Part shown: positions 22,181-34,092 of the stretch, one piece after another
How the letters are laid out: each line of letters starts with the position of its first letter
Numbering within the stretch: position 1 is the first letter of the stretch
Source of the DNA: Agroathelia rolfsii
Lineage: Eukaryota > Basidiomycota > Agaricomycetes > Amylocorticiales > Amylocorticiaceae
Direction: 5' to 3'
DNA: 64,000 nt
Assembly (NCBI GenBank): GCA_018343915.1
Contig: JABRWF010000006.1
Span: forward strand, 2,356,001-2,420,000
Translations under genes and position numbers: made by a program
Notes under the pieces: generated by a model
Database searches by the model: none
What the model was told of the DNA's origin: nothing
Seen by the model: the letters and a program-made list of their open reading frames with translations, nothing else

Positions 22181-24231
22181 ATGGCTGTCTTCACTGGTCT
22201 GACTCTCATCGTTGGCTTCATCTCGTGGCTCTCTGTGTTGGGGCCTGTGGAAGCCAAGACTGCTTTAGAGGCATACACACCTACTATCGGTGATTGTCCT
22301 CCAGGCTTCACGCTTGTCCGAGAGGTATCGACGACGGCAAGTGGACAGACTCTCAGTGCTGGCGAACAGGAATATGTCAAGAATCGCAAGGCGTTGTTAC
22401 CTGACGCATGGAAGGCATATCTGGCTAATGTAAAAGCCACCAACGTTGAGCTGCCGTCTTATGTATCCGACATCCTCACGGGTTCTGGCAATTCCACTCT
22501 GCCTACATTTGGAATCGCAACGAGCGGCGGTGGATATCGTGCGGCCATATTCGGTGCAGGCATTCTCAATGCCATCGATGCTCGCTCGGAGCAGCAGTCA
22601 GGAATCAGCGGCTTGCTACAGACGGCGACGTACTTGGCTGGTCTCTCCGGCGGATCTTGGTTGTGAGTATTCATATACTAGTACTCGACTGTTATACCGA
22701 TCTTAAACAACTCCTTTTAGCGTTGGCTCTTTGACCCAGGCCGGTTTCCCGCCCCTCCGTAATCTGATATTTGGGCCATCTTCCAACTACTCACAGCCTT
22801 GGCACGGTGACACCTACTCTGGCTGGCTGCCGCAGTATGGTTTACTAACACCCTCATCCAACCCTCTCCTCGATGGGATCTACATTTCGATACTTGTGTC
22901 GGAGACGATGGGCAAGTTCGGCACTGGTTTCCCCGTCACCTTGAATGATATCTATGCACGTGCGCTGGCGAGGCACTTTGTCAATGGAACCACCGCCAGT
23001 GACATTGCGACCTTTAGTCTCACCGAAACTCATGGAGCTGGCGTCACCTGGTCTGGTCTCGCCTCTTCTGTCGATTCTCTCGTGACGCATAGTCAGCCAT
23101 TCCCAATCATCATCTCTGACATCTATTCTACCAATGGAAACTACTCCACCACAAACGGTAACTTCATACCCCAGGCAAACCCGATCCTAGAGTACAACCT
23201 ATTCGAGACGGGTTCTTGGGATCCATCCTTGGCCGCGTTCGCCCCAACACAGTACCTAGGAACTACGCCGAGCTCGAAATGCGTTCAGAATTTCGATCAA
23301 GCGTCATTCGTCATGGGATCTTCTTCATTCTTGTTTAATGAATATGATCCGACCCAGAACCCAGAGCTTAGTGGGATTATGAATACACTTGGAAACCTCT
23401 TTCCCTTCTCTAATGTCCCACTGGATGGTGTAGCGATTCCGAATCCATTCAAGGGTATCAAGCCGGATACGTTCATCCAATCCGGAAACGATTATCTCAC
23501 ACCGGTCGACGGAGGTGAAAATGGAGAAGTGATTCCTATCCAACCACTACTTGTCAAGGCTCGCGCGGTGGATGTTGTTCTTGCCATCGATGCCGTATGT
23601 AGATCCAGATCAACTCCTGTTCATCCCACGATATTAACGAGTGACTTGTTATAGAGCGGTGACAACAACGGCTATGCGAACGGAGATGCTCTTGTTGTGA
23701 GTTCTACATCTACACCATCTATTATCTACTTTGTAGTCTTTTGAAAGTTTTGATAACTGATAATGTCACTCTTTGTTCGTGCAGTCCACACAAGAACGAG
23801 TCGCATACTTCCCATCAAGTTACTCCTTCCCTACTGTGCCCCAGAATGCTTCTGTCTTTGTTGCCCAGGGTCTCGTTACCCGACCGACCTTCTTCGGCTG
23901 TGACGTGGACGACGTCACATCCGAAGACGTACCACCCCTTGTCATCTACATCGCCAACGGTGGCCCACCCCGCGCCGACTCAAGACCGCTGACGAACATT
24001 AGCACCACAGCGGAATCTTACCCCGTTGACGACATTGCCGCTATGCTTGACCAGATCCAGCTCATTGCTACCCAGGGCATTGCCCCTATCAACGGCAGCA
24101 GCACCGATTCCGATCCCAACTGGCCGGCATGCCTTGCCTGTGCCGTTGTCGATCGTGAGCGCCAGAGGTCGGGCGCCGCAAGGAGTGGCGTTTGCCAGTC
24201 GTGTTTTGCACAGTACTGCTGGAGTGGTTAA
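22181..24231 (+). CDS. PLB1: Secreted lysophospholipase / phospholipase B
   Basis: Four exons (22181-22662, 22721-23594, 23655-23696, 23785-24231) join to 614 residues, the usual length for fungal phospholipase B. A signal peptide is visible (hydrophobic residues about 3-22, cleavage near VEAKT). The cPLA2-type catalytic motifs are present: SGGGYRAAIFGAG (oxyanion region), GLSGGSW with the nucleophile at about Ser156, and the later VDGGENGEVIPIQPLL with the catalytic Asp. Several NxS/T sites suggest glycosylation. The C-terminus ends in a Cys-rich segment without a hydrophobic tail, so it looks secreted rather than GPI-anchored. The enzyme releases fatty acids from phospholipids and lysophospholipids outside the cell, in nutrition or host-tissue attack. 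Confidence 0.93.
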
Positions 24232-25166
24232 TTACTGAGTGGCACTGCGAAACACGCTATGCGACGGATATATGGTCTCCGCTTGATGATGATGATGATG
24301 ATACTGGAGGTTTGTCTTGCCGACTGTTCGGTGTTTCTGATTCCCGTACAACCACTCCGTTCTTTCTACCAACTTTCGTCTTTCTCTCTCTACTTCGTTC
24401 TCTTCATATCCCATTGATATGGATGAACGATGAGATATTTAATCCCCGCAATATACGTATTTGCTAATATTTACACCCACGTAAGGACTTTTCTTTATTT
24501 TCTTCAAATATTTAGGTATATATTCTCGGATTTGCTTAGCACAGCTGTTTCCGTCCCCTTTGTAGACATTATACTAGTACCCGCGCTCCCTTTTGTTTTC
24601 TCCTAGGGATTACAAACATAGATTTTCTTTGGCTCAGGATGTAGTAAAAGGATACGAATACAGAAGTACTCTGATTATACGATCTTCTGCTTTCGTCACT
24701 CTGAATGTTTTTGATTCTACCATTTATTTTATTTTTATTCGGCTGTGCGTCCGCTATAGTAGGTGATGAGTCGCGCGCACAAACGCAAGTTGGAGCAATC
24801 TGCTGACATTTCCATTTCTGGATCTAAGGTAGGGCTATCTCGCAATTGACTTCAATATTGAGGGTTGTATGCACGCAATATTATGCTATTGCTGGCAATG
24901 TAGCCTCAGAAGTTCACTCACTTACTTGACGATGATATACGAGATATGTATGCAAATCAAATGTCAAGATTTGCATTGGATCGTGCGAATGCAGATAGGA
25001 AAGGTATATAAGTATGGAGAATGTAAACATAGCGAGTCTGTTATGGCAGCATAATACATAGATGATTGGGCGAAAAAGGAAGAGAGAAGAAAAGAAAAGG
25101 GCCAAGCAGACTCAGCAGAGGAAGACAAAAAGAAGCAGAGCGAGTCGTCGTACGAGGACGAGGGAT
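24232..25166. other. Convergent intergenic region
   Basis: This lies between the 3' ends of the phospholipase and TFIIS genes. It is AT-rich with a short GAT repeat near 24285-24301. No gene is visible. Confidence 0.5.
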
Positions 25167-26611
25167 CTATGAGAATTTCCACCTGCAAGAAAGAGGTAGA
25201 GTGAGTACGACAGAAATCTTGTATAACAAACGAAGCACTTGCCTGTTGTTGCATACTGTGCAGCTGTACAAAATAGTTAGTACGGTGCGCTAGAAAGTTA
25301 GTAAAAGATGTGAAGGTAACATACGTGACGAAGGTCTATAATTTTTTTTAGTGAACCGATCAAGTACACAATAATAATAATAAAAGGGTAAAAGGCAACG
25401 TACTGTCATAGGTTCATCAGCACTGCGAGTCTGTGCCTGGCGGTATCGGCATTTCCTCTAGAAGACCGATTTGTATCAGTAATTGGGGGAAAAGAAAAGG
25501 CCCGAAGTCGTTGTCACTGACCTGTTTGCATCTACTGCATTGGAATGCGTCTGTCTCAGCTTGCTGCTCTTCGGCTGCAAGCGTCTTGAACAGATTCTCC
25601 TCCTTAATCTTCTCATCGGCTGCCTTTCGTTCGGCGGATGCCATATCCTAAGTACACTATTGAGTATCACTAGTACGGCGTGCAACAAAACAAAAAAGGA
25701 GCTTTACCTGACTGGTCATCTTACTAAAGCGCTCTGCCGATATTCCACCGCTAACGACGCTTGCGCGCAGGCCGGGGTTGTTCTTATCTTTTAGGTTGAC
25801 AAAGAACGAACGCATCTTGCTTTTATACGCTGCAGTGGTGCTGCCAAATTCGTTGAACACTGCCTTTTCGATGGCCACGGCTCGCTGAGAAATTTGTTCT
25901 GATGCTGATGGATACATATATGATAAGGGTTATTAATATACGCATGAGTCATGAAGACGAGCATACGTACGTGCTCCCGAGTCAAACGCCAGAGCATCAT
26001 ACATGAGTATAACGCAGGCGTCGCGGGTCTTATCGCCAGTGAATGTCGTCTTGATGCCATCACTTTTAGCGTTGCGGACATCAGACTTGCTCTGTGACGA
26101 GGCTGCGGAAGCGTTTGAGCTAGCAGCGGTAGACTGGGTCTTACGGACAACTGGGAGTGTGATTAGCGCCCGTTGGAGAAGGTGATAAGAAGATATACCC
26201 ATACCTGCGGCGGTCTTGGTGTTGCTGCCAGCAGCGGTTTTGGCCTGCTCTACCTCGTTCTTCCATTTCTTGACGAGGTCTTTGGCTGCATCGGCGATGG
26301 CCCTGCTGCTGTGTTGGCGGAGCTTTCCAACAGCGAGACCGGCCTTGCTTTCCTATAAAAGTTAGATTAGTAAGAGTAGATGTACGTATATAGAGACAAA
26401 CAACAAATGCTCACCCTAAGGATTTGTTCGTTTACGGTGAATTCCTTCTTGAGTCTGCCGAGAAGTTGAAGTGTTTCCTGTAAAGAAGACCAACATCACA
26501 CGCCGTCCGAGGGGCACACGAGCAGCAGCCTTCGGCGTCACGAACCTCGTCTGAAGTCGAGGCAGATACCTGCTTCGCGAGCTTTCTCAGCTCTATAAGA
26601 TCGGTCGACAT
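25167..26611 (-). CDS. DST1: Transcription elongation factor TFIIS
   Basis: Ten exons join in phase to 293 residues (yeast Dst1 has 309): 26611-26546, 26477-26415, 26352-26205, 26150-25971, 25904-25708, 25647-25522, 25457-25404, 25335-25325, 25263-25243, 25182-25167. The N-terminal TFIIS domain runs through LKKEFTVNEQILRESKAGLA and DLVKKWKNEVEQAK. The central domain includes TRDACVILMYDALAFDSGAP and GLRASVVSGGISAERFSKMT. The zinc ribbon has cysteine pairs CSRC and CTVC and the acidic loop RSADEPMT whose Asp-Glu enters the Pol II active site to trigger transcript cleavage. The last three exons are only 11, 21 and 16 bases, and the final intron (25183-25242) starts with GCAAGT instead of GT. 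The gene diverges from PRP46 with 302 bases between. Confidence 0.92.
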
Positions 26612-26913
26612 GGTCTATCTACAGCTAATACCAACTACTGCAAGCACCTCTTTATAAAGTTATAAGCCGCCCTTGTACTCGCACAAATTGCCACACTACG
26701 CCGTCGTCGTTGTCGAGAGTCAAGGCGCGTGGGTGGCACGCAAACATAGACAAACACCTTCTTGTGGCTATCCTCTCGCTTCGCCTTCAAGCAGCTCCAA
26801 AAGGCCCGGCTTTGTTGGCTATATCTCTTGTAGAGTCTTTCAGTCTGATTGCTATCATCAAAGGCGTTCTTGGGCTTTCTACTTGATTTGCATACAGACC
26901 GCTCGCTTTCTCC
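26612..26913. promoter_or_regulatory. Divergent promoter TFIIS / PRP46
   Basis: The start codons of two nuclear housekeeping genes face away from each other across 302 bases. A TTATAAAG on the minus strand lies near 26655. A shared promoter is inferred from layout. Confidence 0.4.
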
Positions 26914-28606
26914 ATGGCCACCTACGCACTACCTTCGTTGGAGCCTTTGCTCAAGACAAGTGCCAAACGAACACGAGACGTCTTTGCATCATGCGCCGAT
27001 GAGGGCCTAAGAGACGATGAGAAGAGGTTAGGGCTGACAAAAAAGCATTGGTATTAGAAGAGCAATATGCCTACTTACCATTGACATTCGTAGTGCTCGC
27101 CTAAGGCTCTCTGTCAAAACCAATGACGAATATAAAGATTTCAAGGAACTCCCTCGAGCGCTTTTATCACAGCAAGGTCCCATTGGTCCTGCACGTCCCA
27201 AAGAAGCCAGAAAAGCTATTACCGCTGGTCGTGAGTGCATGCTTTGAAACTAACGCTTAGATTGTACATACTGACAACGGAACACTATCTAGCCTCGAGC
27301 GATACCTCCCGCATTATTGCAACTATCGACAAAACGCCCACATATACACCATCAACACTCTCATCCTCCGACAAACTCTCCCAAGCACTGGCACTGCACA
27401 AGACCGTACGGACAGTCAAACCTACCTACCATGCCCCTTGGAAGCTCGCACGTGTCATCTCCGGTCATTTGGGCTGGGTACGCAGTGTTGCGGTCGAGCC
27501 TGGGAACAAGTGGTTCGCTACGGGTGCTGGCGACCGTGTCATCAAAATTTGGGACCTTGCCTCTGGCGAGCTCAAGCTTTCCTTGACGGGTCATATTTCG
27601 ACAGTGCGCGGTTTGGCTGTATCGTCACGTCATCCTTACCTATTTTCATGTGGAGAGGACAAGGTCTGTTTATTGTCTCCTTTTATGGAGTTTGGCATCT
27701 AAATATCAACCCTACACGTTCATAGATGGTGAAATGTTGGGACCTAGAAGCCAACAAGGTCATCCGCCATTACCACGGTCATTTGTCCGGTGTATATACC
27801 CTCAGCTTGCATCCCACGCTGGATGTACTCGTTACAGCTGGCCGTGATGCGTCGGCACGAGTCTGGGACATGCGGACAAAGGCCCAAATATACACCCTCG
27901 CGGGCCATACTGGCACGGTTGCTGATGTACAGTGCCAGGATTCGGATCCGCAGGTTATCACGTCCAGCATGGACACTACAGTCAGGTTGGTCCTTTTTTG
28001 GAATTCCATTCGTGGTGCCAAGTTGTTTACGAGATTTCTTATTCTGCTAGGCTATGGGACCTCGCTGCGGGCAAGACGATGACGACACTGACGCACCATA
28101 AAAAGTCAGTGCGTGCTCTGGCCATCCACCCCACGGAGTTCTCGTTCGCATCGGGCTCTGCTGGCGGGAACAATATCAAGAAATGGAAGTGCCCCGATGG
28201 CAACTTTGTGTTCAACTTTAGCGGACACAATGCCATCATCAATACGCTCTCGGTCAATGCTGAGGGCGTATTCTTCTCTGGAGGTTAGTGAAATAATTCT
28301 TGCGAATCTTGAATTGCCCTCTGATTTATGAATGAATTAGGTGACAACGGTACCCTTACCTTCTGGGACTATAATACCGGAACGCCATTCCAGAATATGG
28401 ACGATATCCCCCAGCCTGGTTCGCTCGATGCAGAGGCTGGCGTGTTCTGCTCGACGTTTGACCAAACAGGAACACGGTTGATCACTGGTGGTGCGGACAA
28501 GACTATCAAGGTGAGTGTTACTTAAAGGCGTCCCCTACCAACGTCTATATCCCATCTATCATAACTAACGTTTTTTTTCCCCTAGATTTATGCTGAACAG
28601 TCATAA
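26914..28606 (+). CDS. PRP46: Pre-mRNA splicing factor Prp46/PLRG1, WD40 protein
   Basis: Seven exons (26914-27026, 27094-27230, 27293-27663, 27726-27985, 28051-28283, 28341-28510, 28586-28606) join to 434 residues. The N-terminal part includes [20 protein letters not shown], typical of the PLRG1/Prp46 branch. From residue about 125 on there are WD40 repeats: [12 protein letters not shown]...[43 protein letters not shown]...[17 protein letters not shown]...VRLWDLA, then [13 protein letters not shown] and a last GADKTIKIYAEQS. Prp46 belongs to the Prp19-associated complex and is needed for spliceosome activation. It ends only 105 bases from the convergent DPH2 stop. Confidence 0.95.
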
Positions 28607-28711
28607 CCTCTGCACTATCTCTCCCCCCTATCCTCGTTCATACGTGTAACATTAGTCTGTTCCACTAATACAACCCATTCATTATTGTTACTGTAAATAC
28701 ACGGAAATCCC

Positions 28712-30775
28712 TCAGGACCCTTGATTATCATGCTTCTTATCATCCGCATACCCTCTTGGTATACCACTCCTGCCTTGCTCGAGGAGACCGGGGCTGTCTT
28801 CGCCAATGCGCTGCTCCAACCCACGATAGGTACGGTTTTGCAAGAATTGACCTGAGGGGAAGACGTGTGAGAGAAATAGAAAGGGGATTTCTGTTTGTAA
28901 CTCGGTTAGGATTAGGGGTAAGAAAGGAACTTACCCGCGGCGCTGTCTTTAAGCGTTACGACGGTCCCGTCCTTCTCACGGACTATGACGGTCCCATTGA
29001 GTGTTGATGATGATTGTTCTGATGAGTTGTCTGGTACTTCAGGGGAATAGCCGTGAGCAACAGAATAAGAAGCGGGTAAATGTACCAATATTGATAAATA
29101 CCTCCAAACTTTTTCGCTTGGCGGTATGTACCACTGACGAGGGAGAAAGAAGGCCTGTCCTCATCCAGGCCGCCTTCTTCTTCGCCTGTGGTTTCTTTAA
29201 CCGAAGCACCAGCAGTAGCCAGCAGCTTATTGAAATCAAGCACATAATCACTCCCCCAACCCGGCTGCGTCGACTGCAGTGCCAGCTCGAGCTCGTACGG
29301 CGTCACGATCGGCCGGAGGAACTCCTTTGATTCGATCACGCTGTTCTCTGGGCACGCAACAACGACGAAACATTCGATTTCGATAAAGTTGGCCAGTTTG
29401 GCGGGGTTCAGCTTGCCTACGGCCAGTGTGTAGCTCTTTTTATGCGCGGAGGCGATGAGTTTACGTAGGTGGGTAATTAACGGTAGGTATGATCCTGTGT
29501 AAGTCGTAAGATGCGGGTTACTAGCATGAAGTCACAGTTAAAGAAAAAAAGAAGATGGCATGGTATGGATAGGAGGATGGTTTACGCACCTACGCCAAGT
29601 GTACCTACGAGGATTCCAATCACATCTGCGTCCCGCGCTTTTTGAAGGATAGCATAGCGTCTCATAAGAATGCGATTCGTGCGTATGGACTCGAGACGTG
29701 TGGAGCGTGTTGTTGGGTCGTAGGAGCGGACCTAGGTAGACAAGAATATGATCAATAAAATGATCGGATTTGTATGATTATATGCGTACCTCGGTCGTAG
29801 GATTCGTTAACAAAATATTAGTCAACGTGAGGCTTTCGCCTCCAACATACACTATTAGATCGTATGTCGGTGCAGCCTTGGGATTGGAGGTAGGGTTTGT
29901 AGCGTCATCCGTCAGCTGAGGACGGGTGTCCAGAGGATTCATTTTTAAGGGTACAATATTATAATGTACAGCTATACCGTCGTTAGACAAGCGATCTCTT
30001 AATAAATTTATAATCTCATCTGGATAATTCACAAATATCTTATCAGCTAAAGAGCATACAAAACAGTGAATTATCGCACCTGCGACGTATTGATATATGA
30101 CATCGTGCTTGAAGAGCACCGTCTTAGAGCCCGATTCCTTGATAGATGATTCCAAAATTGTATCTGTTAGGGATGATACACACCGTTCAATGTCGAGGGA
30201 GGATGTGCCAAAGATAAATATCACTGGGATTCTTGATGGTCTATAACACTGCATGTTAGACCATGAGGCTGGCATGATTTTTAAGCATACACACTGGCTT
30301 AGACAGGCATGACCGTAATGGACTATTGCATTTGCATCGACATGGGACGCTGCTACTTCATCTACGCAGCAGCTGTAGCAGATTATGAGAGTTGTACTTG
30401 GTGATGATTGACGAAAGCAACTTACCTACCATAGGATGTATCTGCAAGCACATACAACTCTTGGTCTGGTTGTATTCTCGCTTTGAGCATCCGATAGATA
30501 GTAACCGAGTCATGCAGCAGTTCATCTGGGAATTGCAGTGCTGTCTGATGATGCGCTCATGGTTGGCAACGGTGATGATGATAATGAAAATGACGCTAAT
30601 GATGTATGCCCACTCGCTTGTAGCCGGCTTGGGTAATTTCCCTTGCCGTGCGTTCGATCTCGTAAAATTGCTCCAGCTCAGAGCGGGAGGTGAAGGAGGG
30701 TGCCTCGCCGACGTCGAGCTGGCGGGTTATTGCGTCGGCGCCAGAGGACGAGAAGACAGCTGATTCGACTGCCAT
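28712..30775 (-). CDS. DPH2: Diphthamide biosynthesis protein Dph2
   Basis: Nine exons (30775-30614, 30544-30426, 30372-30295, 30240-30080, 30046-29790, 29731-29590, 29494-29102, 29036-28935, 28851-28712) join in phase to 517 residues; yeast Dph2 has 534. Recognisable family segments are FYEIERTAREITQAGYKRTA, LQFPDELLHDS, LADTSYGSCCVDEVAASHVD (Fe-S ligand region shared with Dph1), NAIVHYGHACLS, YVGGESLTLTNIL, and the C-terminal CPENSVIESKEFLRPIVTPY and QNRTYRGLEQRIG. Dph2 pairs with Dph1 and carries out the first step of diphthamide synthesis on translation elongation factor 2. I chose ATG 30775 (MAVESAVFSSSG); another ATG nine codons upstream is possible. Confidence 0.93.
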
Positions 30776-31104
30776 AGTGATCAAAGGAGGGCGACTGGGC
30801 ATCAAGCAGACGCAGACACCCGCTGGGAATTTTTTCTCGCAATTTTTTTTTTTTGGCGGCTATGGGGAAAGAGGATGATTCAGGCAACGGATTAATATTA
30901 CAATGTAATAACAAATGACACACGTATTACATCCATTTCTTAGTCCCCCACCGCCAACAGTCTACTAAGTACCAGTAATAATCCTTTCTTGCACGCTCCT
31001 TTTCATTATTTTGCTTTGGTCTACAAAGCTTACGACAGACGCTCTCTAACCTTGTTTACATCCCTTGCTAATAATCTTCCCCTTTTCTGTGTCTATTTGT
31101 ATCC
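30776..31104. promoter_or_regulatory. Divergent promoter DPH2 / CH-like gene
   Basis: There are 329 bases between two outward-facing starts, with a poly-T run at about 30843-30853 and pyrimidine-rich sequence just before the plus-strand ATG. The promoter role is inferred from layout. Confidence 0.35.
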
Positions 31105-33349
31105 ATGTCTTCTCGTCACACCGATTCCCCGCCCCCCATGCTCACGCCCGACTCGACCGGCACACCAGAGTCGTTGTTGCTCACGCCAGATACCACGGGC
31201 ACCCTGGAGTCTACACCTGCTATAAGACGCAAGCATAGTGCTTTTTATCCTCATCTCAATTCGTCCAACAAGACCGAGAAGCCATTCAGTCGCAGTGCGG
31301 CCAAGCGACAGAGTGTTATGGCCCTGGGAAGCATAGAGCACCTACAGCACTACTTTACCAAGTCTGGGATTGCAGCAAAGCAGAGGTATTTCTCTTGTCC
31401 TTAGTCGGCTCTCATTCCCTAATATCGATGTTATGTAGTGCAATACCCAAAGGTAAAGGACTGGTACCAGCCATTGGCGGACCTATGCACGTCAGGACAA
31501 ACCCGTCCATCTCGAGCCTCAAGTCCATCGATCTTCCCCCGTCCCCGCTTATCCCGCAGCGGATGGAACTCGCATTTCCTCCCCACGTGAAAAATGTCGA
31601 GACCGACCCTGATACGCTCCTACCAGGCGTAGTTGAGGATCTCAATGCAGTCGTGCACGCCTGGGGCATCGGCGCTGACCTTTCCTCCAAAGATGATTCA
31701 CAGACGAATCGCTTTGACGTCTTATCAACGCTTATCACTACTACACGCGCCGTGCGATCGATCCGCAACTACGTCGTATCTCTCCCAGATGACGACCTGC
31801 CTTCGAACAAACGCCAGTTCCGTCCGAGTTCATTGTCAAGTCTCCCGCCAAGCAAAAACAGGCCTCGTTCGTCCTCCAAATCTGCTAACAGCAACACTCT
31901 GGCACGTATTCGGCGCTCGGCGCTCGACGTCCTTGATACGTTGCGTCAGTTGGAGGTATCCTCCCGCTTGCCCCTCGAAGACGATGCCTATGATGCGCAG
32001 AGCGATCATGGCCAGTCCGATGGCCCTTCTCAGACTAGTAGCAGTATTAGCACTGGCGGTGGTAATGCTAATGTTGGGGTATCAATCCTACGCATCGCAT
32101 CTCCCTCGTCCGTTTCCGACGATGGTTCCAATCTGCAGGCCGTGCATGAGATGGACGTCGGTCTCAGTACGCCAGCTGCGTTTTCTCTCGTTCGTGTGCA
32201 GGGTCGCCAGGACTCTGTTCCTGTCTGGGAAGAAGAGGATGATATTAACCTCAACGAAGTGGAGCAAGTACCAAGGGAGTACTGGGATGAGAAACTTGTC
32301 CTTAGCAGCGGCTGGTTGTACAAGCAAGACATACGGCTCAAGGATCTGGAAAAGGAGCGTGCGGCGATCAGCCATTACTTGGACACCGTCGACAGTACGT
32401 TGTTTGATGGCTCGCTGAACGGGAAGAGGGGCTGGGAGAGGGAGCTGGAGTCGAGGTCGAAGGCACGAAACGATGCTCTGGCCGCTTTGACCGGTGCCTC
32501 TCCCAGGCTTACAGCTACAAGAAGGGTAGTTTCGGCTAGTGCCGTCGACTTGATGAGGAATGCGCACTTGGCTGAAGAGCCGGAGGCGATAGCCGAAGAG
32601 CAAGAAGAGGAGATCTTGGAAAATGCCATTGATGATGAGGATTTGCCTGTATGGGCTAAGAGAACTTCTTTCTCCGATGATCCTCTTGGTAAGTTCTCCG
32701 AATCCTGGCTTCCCTTATTTTGCTGCTTTTACTAATCCATACCCGAAGGCCGTGCTCATGCGCTACTCGTGAATCTACTTCCTGCGAACCTCCTCCCGTT
32801 CCTCGCCCCTCCTTCTTCTTCGTCATCGTCGGCCTTTCTTGAAAGCTTGTCATCAGGTCAACTGCTTTGCGTAGCGTACAACGCCGGCGTTCGCCGTTCT
32901 CGCAAGCCTTGGGGCTACGTGAGCAAAGATGTTATACATGACATCATTGCACTCGAAGAGAACAACAAGTTGACCCAAGACAAGGAGGGCCAGGACCGTG
33001 CCAAAAAGAGCTGGACGTTCCGGCGGACGGACAACTTTAGGATCTGGGCTGCGTACGTATTGCGCTCTACCAAAAACCTGAAATATACTAACCCCTTTTA
33101 TTTATTTATAGAGCCCTGAAGTTGCGTTACCTCATCCCGGTCATCACCCCTCCTCAAGAGGTGGAGGGCATCAAAGCATCACCGGCCTCTTCCCCATCGG
33201 CATCCAAGTTTGCTTCGCTCGACGAACCACCTCTGTATTTTGATGCCCGTATTATTGCGAGAAAGGAAGATGGTTGGACGAAGATGCTTACCGAGATCCT
33301 GGAGAGATGGGTCACTCATGTCGTCGAGGAGCGTCGTGGAGAGCGCTAA
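31105..33349 (+). CDS. Unknown protein with calponin-homology-like C-terminal domain
   Basis: Four exons (31105-31385, 31439-32688, 32749-33052, 33112-33349) join to 690 residues. The first 90 residues are Ser/Thr/Pro-rich. A long middle region contains helical and acidic low-complexity segments (for example ISSLKSIDLPPSPLIPQRME and VHAWGIGADLSS). The C-terminal 180 residues look folded: GRAHALLVNLLPANLLPFLA, LESLSSGQLLCVAYNAGVRR, SRKPWGYVSKDVIHDI and RRTDNFRIWAAALKLRYLIP. The pattern of a leucine-rich first helix, a 'GQLLC..N' segment and a final helix with W/L resembles a calponin-homology fold, which in other proteins binds actin or signalling partners. This is a fold-level guess; I recall related unannotated basidiomycete proteins. 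All splice phases close. Confidence 0.7.
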
Positions 33350-34092
33350 GTCCTAGCACTTCCTCGGAGTTGTTTGATTACTGGTACTGTTGTGGATCTT
33401 TTTTCCTTTCTTTTTTCTTTTCATTTTCATTTTACCCTTTTATCAACATTTTTATATATCAGATCTGATTGATATACCACGCTCCTTATCGCATCCAGCC
33501 AGTTTCTCCGTATATGCTAAGTCTGTTCCCTGTTTACTTATCTGTATACTGTTCACTAGTATATCCACTGTGTGGCCTTTTTTTGTATACGACCCATCCA
33601 TCATATCCATTCCTGAACATCTTATATATACAAGTGATCTACATAGTGATTCATATATTTTCGATGGTGTTTGTGTGTTCAATATACCACATTTGTGATC
33701 AACGCTTAGGCAGTAACTATCCATGGCTCGGACTTTTATGAATGAGCGACTCGGAAAAGGCTTCGTCAGCGGCAGCTTGCTCAGCAGAGGTATAGCTTAC
33801 ATATCAAGTCTATATCAAACTCTGTAATGGAGTCGAGCAATGCTAAGCACACACATTCCATATAAACATTCAAGGAGATGGGTCGCTTGAATGTCGTCAC
33901 TGCTCTGAGTCGCACTGTATTAGTACGGTTACTCCGTCTACGCTTGAAAATATCTGCAGCGTTACGCCCTCCGAGTCGGACTCTATTCGATTGACCAAGT
34001 GATAATCACGATCTCACACACTTTACTTTGCTGAATCACACGCAGCATACTCCTGGCTCAGGCTATTGGCTTTATCTGTGATATATCCTCTC
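33350..34092. other. Intergenic, T-rich 3' region then promoter
   Basis: T-rich sequence follows the upstream stop (TTTTCATTTTCATTTTACC near 33420), then AT-rich DNA. No gene is supported. Confidence 0.5.
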
